Shown: piece by piece, positions 59,132 through 64,000 of the stretch
Layout: each line of letters begins with the position of its first letter
Numbering within the stretch: the first letter of the stretch is position 1
Source: Parelaphostrongylus tenuis
Taxonomy: Eukaryota; Nematoda; Chromadorea; Rhabditida; Metastrongylidae
Direction: 5' to 3'
NCBI GenBank assembly: GCA_019055375.1
Contig: JAHQIW010000969.1
Location: 50,347-114,346 of the forward strand
Length of the DNA: 64,000 bases
Notes under the pieces: generated by a model
The model's input: only the letters and a program-made list of their open reading frames with translations
Databases searched by the model: none
What the model was told of the DNA's origin: nothing
Program-made: the position numbers and the translations under genes

Positions 59132-59800
59132 TCACTTGCCCACACAGCCTTTAGAATGAAACTGTTCAAGGAAGAAATTCATCTGCTGCTGCGAGTCCAA
59201 TACCGATTGGATTTTGACGATTCTTAAGCTCATTGACAATTTTTTAAGGCTTATAGTAACGAAATTTGCATCGTTCGTACACCATAACGTTTGTTCAAGA
59301 TGTTCCGTGAAAAAGGAGACCGATTGATCCACAAGCCCAGAGAAGGACGTTAAGGAGAAGTCGATCGTCAAGCAGTCGTACCAATCGAATTGAGAAGATT
59401 CATCGATGAGTTGCCGGATGTTGGCTGGCGAGTTTGACTGTCATCCAATGACGACTTGGCACATTTTCCAGGAGACCGACAAGGAATTCTTGTTTTGATT
59501 CGCTTAAGCTTAATTGGTGTATTTTTTGAATTTTAATTTCTGATTTTTTCTGTGAGCTCGAAAATACAGCAGAACTTTTTCTATAGCTTGTTATTTCATA
59601 ACTTCGCGGTGATAGTTCAATCACCTTTCACCTTGTTACTTTAATTGACCCGTGCCACAGTTACTCCACGTTTGTTCATAAAAGGAAATTCTTCATAGGG
59701 TAGAAGAAGAACTTCTCGTTGACGAATACCAGTGTAATCGCTTACTGCATGAGAAGGATTTCTTGAAGCAAGATCTAACGGTTCTTTTGCTGCCAAACAG
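59132..59800 (-). CDS. Unrecognised protein, last three exons
   Basis: Minus exons 59650-59800, 59481-59549 and 59132-59437 (stop), phase-matched; the second intron is 43 bases. It reads CLAAKEPLDLASRNPSHAVS, IRQREVLLLPYEEFPFMNKR, KKSEIKIQKIHQLSLSESKQ, NIRQLIDESSQFDWYDCLTI, FTEHLEQTLWCTNDANFVTI and SQQQMNFFLEQFHSKGCVGK. Mixed helical and hydrophobic composition without membrane segments. Upstream exons are expected beyond 59800 because the first exon starts inside a codon. Function not recognised. Confidence 0.6.
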
Positions 59801-60354
59801 CTGAATGTTGTATAGAGAATTTTTTCCTTCTTTTTCATGAGTCATATTTAAATGCGTAGGACCGTATTTACTTCCGGATGTTTCTCTGTTTTGAACTAGT
59901 ACTTTTATTGCAATCATACGCGCATCCCTTTGAAATAACTATTTTGGGTGATTGCAAGATAAACATAATTACAGTTGGCGAGACACACGTTATGTGAGTA
60001 GAAGACAAATGAAAACAATATAAATAATATTTGATACCACAAAGCAAAAGAAGAAAGAAGAACTCGTTGTGTTGTTTGACAGTGAAAGGAATCATTTTAT
60101 GATATAAGAAGTTAATTCCAATTTAAAGTGCTAACTCGTTGGACGAATTTTTTTTTGAATTGTCCTCAATAACACCGTTATTTTCTTTCGCCACTTTCCT
60201 AGATTTTTCAAGAGTTTCCGGCAACCTTTTCGGAGAGTAGTGAGGACTTATGAAAATGAGAACTTAATAGACTTATAGTGGATATTATGCTTTGTCCATC
60301 ATTTGAACAGAATCATTCTTAAAATGTTCTCTTAGCCATGAGTTTTGTACAGCA
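59801..60354. other. No exon defined
   Basis: A minus frame at 59868-60095 is hydrophobic but lacks splice support. This is the spacer between two minus-strand coding blocks and could be intercistronic. Confidence 0.35.
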
Positions 60355-60550
60355 CTAAAACTCCCGAAAGGCGTGAAAAATAGAAGAATTTTGAATTGCT
60401 TGGCGGAAATGGCAATCACAAACATCAGCGAAAACTCTATTCAAGGACACTATCGTGTTCGGTCGAACGTAATCTTTTTTATTTAACTCCTTTGTTGCTG
60501 TGGTTGAAAGGAGAACAGAAAAAGCGATTGAAAAAAGAATGATTTGCGGA
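60355..60550 (-). CDS. Possible last exon of a small secreted or membrane protein
   Basis: After GATTTTTGCAG the frame reads PQIILFSIAFSVLLSTTATK, a signal-peptide-like stretch, then ELNKKDYVRPNTIVSLNRVF and ADVCDCHF, ending REF-stop at 60355. An initiating Met would be in an upstream exon. Only two Cys residues are visible in the mature part. No family recognised. Confidence 0.45.
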
Positions 60551-61037
60551 CTGCAAAAATCAGAGTTCCATTGTAATAAGAGACGAAAACATGCTTGTTT
60601 TTGTGGAAAATCCAAAGATTCCTTTGGTCTTCTACTCAACTGGGGTTTGATTCGAATTAGAATGTTTTTCTTGAACATGGAAAGCAAAAACATTTTCCGC
60701 ATCAACATACATTGAACGTAAAGCATTTGAATGAAGATCTTCCGGTACTGAGGAGCGCTTTTACCGCTTATGTCAGGAAATCGCTCGCACTTTGTGCGCA
60801 TTCAGGTTTCTCAATATTTTTGCTCTTCGACCAATTGTTGGAATCCGCATATTTCTTGTATTACGCAAGATCTGACTACTTTTCCTCTATTCTTTTTTGT
60901 TGAACCTTTGATATCTTTTTGCTTAATATATGCACAGATACGTACCTGTTTTCTCATTATATGGACGACCTTGCTAAATCACTGAAAGTGTCATGTTTTT
61001 AGAGAAAAAAAGGATCTACTAACATTGCTAGCTGCAT

Positions 61038-61300
61038 TTAAATGGGATTTAGTTGAAAATTTCTTTTCGTATGCGGCTTCGGCTGCTGTTTGAGGGATGT
61101 TATCGAATGTCGTGAAATGCTAAATGAGTCGATTGTTCCTCCAATCTCGGGATAGCTGAGTTGAAGCGTTCCCACTCTGAATACGGAAAATGAAGTGTAC
61201 TCGAACACGTTCGGTACCAAGATACCGATCCGAGAGGGATGAGAAGTTTCGTAGTCCAGGAGCGGGATGAGAACAGTACGGTGCTCGTGATGAGCGGCAT
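61038..61300 (-). CDS. Possible exon, frame ambiguous
   Basis: After GAGTGACAG all three minus frames stay open for about 200 bases. Frame one (HRTVLIPLLDYETSHPSRIG, to a stop at 61038) and frame two (SEWERFNSAIPRLEEQSTHL) are both protein-like. Codon positions alone do not decide. No family recognised. Confidence 0.35.
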
Positions 61301-61650
61301 CTGTCACTCAAAAACCCTACCATTCTCCCTTCTTCAAAAGTGCACTTAAAATAGGTAGATTATATCAGAACCTTTACACAACAACACCTTCATCATTAGC
61401 TGCGCCAATCGGTGCCCTACGTGGAAAGATGGTGAGCGGACTTCCGTCATCGAGGATAGCAGAGTACTTGTTTGTTTCATGTCACTTCACTGCTTCGTTT
61501 TCTTTCAAATTCTCAATATCTTATGCTTAGACTTCCATTGTTCACTAGCCGTACATGTTTAACGCTCTGGTGTCATAAGAAGATCGCGGATGACTGGCAA
61601 TGCAGAGTCACTCGACACCTTGATATTAGTATAAGACTCAAACTTAAATA

Positions 61651-62540
61651 TTGGTTTGCCCCAAAATTTCTTCCACATTTCGACACTTTTGTGAATTCAA
61701 TGTTATTTTATCAAAGAAACGAATTAACCAATGTTATAATCACCATCATGATCATAATATGTAGCCATTTTTGGGCGAAGTTGGATGCTTTCCTCCCAGA
61801 ATAATGAGCTGGCAACCAAAGAACTGGGTAAAGTCACTCGTGAACAAGTTTAGTCTTTGGATTTTTTTTCACCAAAAATGCTTCTTCAAGGTGCGGAGGT
61901 AATGATAATTCAATGGAGCAATATCAGGGCTATACGTTGGATGTAATGCCGTGATTTAGCCCAGTTCCTTCAAAATGTGGCCAGCTGACTTTGCAATGTG
62001 ATATTGAGCGTTATCATGGAGGAGGACGACTGAATCGTTTTGAACACTTCTCTCGCTTTGCTGTAGTCAAATCCAGATTGATTGTCTACTTGTCGAGTAG
62101 TTCTGAAAACAGGATACTGTACCGATTTTAGAAAATCGGAAGCATTCTTCTGAATATGGAAGTTGTGCTTAGTGGTTGAGCTAGCGGATCTTTGCCGCGA
62201 GGCTACCAGAAGGCGTGGTACGTGCTATCTTCGTTATAATCTAGGACTCATCTCCAGTGACTTCAGAAAGCCCTGCTTGTGCGTTTACAGTAGAAGCTTT
62301 TGCAGATGGTCAAGCGTTCATGCACGGTCATGTACACTCACTGCGTGAGATGTCTATCGAGACATCACTTGCGATAGGCGATTTCATTAGATGGTAAGCG
62401 ATATGCTATGGTCGTATCTATGTGTATGGCGAAAGCTATTCTAACATTCTCTAACAAACCGCAGCTTTTTGACAATGATCGGATTTGAAATAGAAACAAA
62501 TGAATTGATATAATGCAGAAGAAATTACGGGACAACCCAA
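61651..62540 (-). mobile_element. Degenerate mariner element with recognisable ends
   Basis: Terminal inverted repeats are TTGGTTTGCCCCAAAATTTC at 61651 and, at 62540 in reverse, TTGGGTTGTCCCGTAATTTC. TA precedes the left end. On the minus strand at about 61950-62040 is VVLLHDNAQYHIAKSAG, followed after a frameshift by YSPDIAPLNYHYLRTLKKHF at about 61870-61930. These are the second and third catalytic Asp regions of a mariner transposase. The C-terminal tail (DHDGDYNIG) lies near 61730. Stops and frameshifts abound; the N-terminal half is unrecognisable. Confidence 0.78.
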
Positions 62541-63121
62541 TGCAGAGGGTGGTCACATCGGAGGACTCCATCACGCACGTGCTACTGGGAAGCATGTTAC
62601 CGCTTGAGTGTTCGTAAGATGAGCTGAAATGTGTTTTTGGCAACTGGAATAATATAGGACGTACAGGATCCAGCGCTTTATCTAATCATTTCATCGTCAT
62701 GGCTGCCTTCGTCCAGATAGGTGATCGAGCTAAGGTTGGGTTCCTCTGACATTTGATGTTAGTATCTTCACGTTTGAATGCTGGTCGAGCGTGATTTCTC
62801 CTGAATCGTGGACTGCGTTTCGAATTTTTTAGATCTTCACCATTGGAAATAGAAACTCACCAGCCACACGAGGAATCAATGCTTATCAAAACATCGGCGG
62901 TCTACTTATCCTCTTATGTCGGAAGTAGTTGTTTTTTTTTACTAAAGAGTGAAGTAAAGGCGGTTAATATAAATGAATTTCTTGTGATCTTCAATACCCA
63001 TTATCAGTCAGCGTGATTGGGTCCAATGTCGAAACCGAGTACCCTGACCAGGCCGTTGACTGGCTGACGGCTGGCGGCTGACAGATAGATTTGCTGTAGC
63101 GTAGAAATAGTGGTGTACAAA
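62541..63121. other. No gene; repeat R fragment
   Basis: A copy of repeat R lies at about 62775-62825 (TTGAATGCTGGTCGAGCGTG). Otherwise nothing recognised. Confidence 0.4.
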
Positions 63122-63290
63122 ATGGGCGTCAATAGTGTAACGGATAGAGCGCGCGCTCCCGGAAAGAGTGAGGTACGGGTTTCTATTCCCGCCTGATGCG
63201 AAAGTTTTGCACCATCCACTCTAAATCAATGAGTAATATTTTGAAACATCATACCACAGCTAGAAGCGGTTTAAGTAAAAAGAATTTCAT
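63122..63290 (+). repeat. SINE family B, forward copy
   Basis: Head GGGCGTCAATAGTGTAACGG, CGCTCCCGGAAAGAGTGAGG, a damaged B box, TGATGCGAAAGTTTTGCACC, and tail CATACCACAGCTAGAAGCGG then AAAAAGAATTTC. Confidence 0.75.
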
Positions 63291-63419
63291 TGAAGTGGAA
63301 GTAGGCTAAGAGCAGTTTCAAACCTCCGTGAAACCTGTTTGTTCGGGCCGCTTTAGAGTCTGATGTAATTAAGAGACTTGAGTCATTGTTGATTACCGCT
63401 TGAAGTGCTCAACTATTTC

Positions 63420-63640
63420 ATTTTATATGCCTGATAATCATTATTTTGAGCCACGCATGTCGGTGGTCTGTTAATGAGGGGCTGACTTATAGAGCCCGAT
63501 ACACGTGTTTCGATCTTGCGATCTCGTCAGTCGGGCAGTTACCCGTTCTCGTCTTTTGCTAATCTCTGTGGGTGCTCCAGTCCCCACAATAAAGAGTTAG
63601 CGACGACGTACGTTTTACACTCTGTGTTCAGTGAATGTGT
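63420..63640. mobile_element. MITE family M, copy 5, left part
   Basis: Left arm with ATTATTTTGAGCCACGCATG, GGTCTGTTAATG, GATACACGTGTTTCGATCTT and CTCGTCAGTCGGGCAG, then the internal GCGACGACGTACGTTTTAC. No right arm was recognised before the window edge. Confidence 0.65.
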
Positions 63641-63862
63641 ATTTCATTTTACTTAATAATGATATCAGGGGAATGAGGCCCATATTTGTTACTGTTTTTG
63701 GCATTTTTGATACCCAACGTGTAGCTTGCCAGGCTCTAAACGTGGGGGCCGGGTACTCACGAGTAGTTGCCAGTCTCTCTCGGAGGAGCGGAGGAGCTTA
63801 TTTGTTGGAGGCGACTCCTAACCGCCTCCCATGTACTTCCCAGCCGCTTGATTGCAGGCTTT

Positions 63863-63903
63863 TGCCGACTTGACTCGTAGAAATAGAGTTTTGTCAAGTC
63901 GGC
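63863..63903. repeat. Perfect short hairpin
   Basis: GCCGACTTGAC at the left pairs with GTCAAGTCGGC at the right around a loop of about 19 bases. It lies within a GC-rich 300-base stretch at the window edge that also carries outer matching words (TTCCCAG and CTGGGAA) further out on each side. Confidence 0.65.
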
Positions 63904-64000
63904 ACTGCAGAAGCAGGGAGCTCGTCCCCTGAATCACCTGCGTCTCTGGGAAGCACACGGTCGCTTTTGGTTTCGCGTTTATTCCCCTATCACCACCTGG

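Noticed and set aside
60600..60801. N-terminal part of a 148-codon minus ORF
   Set aside because: Only the part after the TTTTTGCAG acceptor at 60551 is protein-like; the upstream part reads as intron.
1..64000. CRISPR arrays, bacterial operons, riboswitches, rRNA
   Set aside because: None seen; the window is eukaryotic and no regularly spaced direct repeats are present.

Overview
The window looks like nuclear DNA of a nematode, most likely a strongylid or other clade V parasite. The signs are AT-rich sequence, coding exons of 60 to 400 bases bounded by T-rich TTTCAG acceptors, several introns of only 38 to 51 bases next to introns of kilobases, a likely trans-splice acceptor five bases before an ATG, relics of mariner-type transposons, and two abundant tRNA-derived SINE families. 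The species is an inference. There is no bacterial, organellar or viral gene content. Most genes are split, so I rebuilt them by hand from open frames, splice sites and matching intron phase. Exon ends are therefore predictions.

Layout. 1-6.2 kb: mostly non-coding, with a MITE, a SINE and one possible small minus-strand exon. 6.2-16.0 kb, plus strand: a multi-exon coiled-coil gene whose last exon (15694-15987) resembles the conserved C-terminal part of the centriolar satellite protein PCM1. 16.46-22.83 kb, plus strand: the best identified gene, a dolichol kinase of six phase-matched exons, apparently downstream in an operon with the coiled-coil gene. 23.4-30.5 kb: isolated plus-strand exons of unrecognised genes among repeats. 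32.3-38.7 kb, minus strand: a novel membrane protein whose 3.5 kb intron holds two transposon relics, a foldback SINE and two simple repeats. 39.6-44.1 kb, minus strand: a RING-like zinc-finger gene, possibly with a ubiquitin-like N-terminal part. 50.2-51.4 kb, plus strand: an unrecognised four-exon gene with 38- and 51-base introns. 53-61 kb: further single exons and a three-exon minus-strand gene. 61.6-64 kb: a mariner relic, a SINE, a MITE and hairpins.

Repeats occupy a large share. SINE family A has a tRNA-like head and a tail rich in TTTATCC. SINE family B has perfect pol III A and B boxes and a 3' tail hairpin, and two copies form long foldbacks. A MITE family has about 100-base terminal inverted repeats. 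Two mariner families survive only as deleted copies that keep both ends of the transposase but lack part of its catalytic core.

The genes do not form one pathway. The only functional coupling suggested by layout is the possible operon joining the PCM1-like gene to dolichol kinase, the enzyme that makes dolichyl phosphate for N-glycosylation and GPI anchors in the ER.
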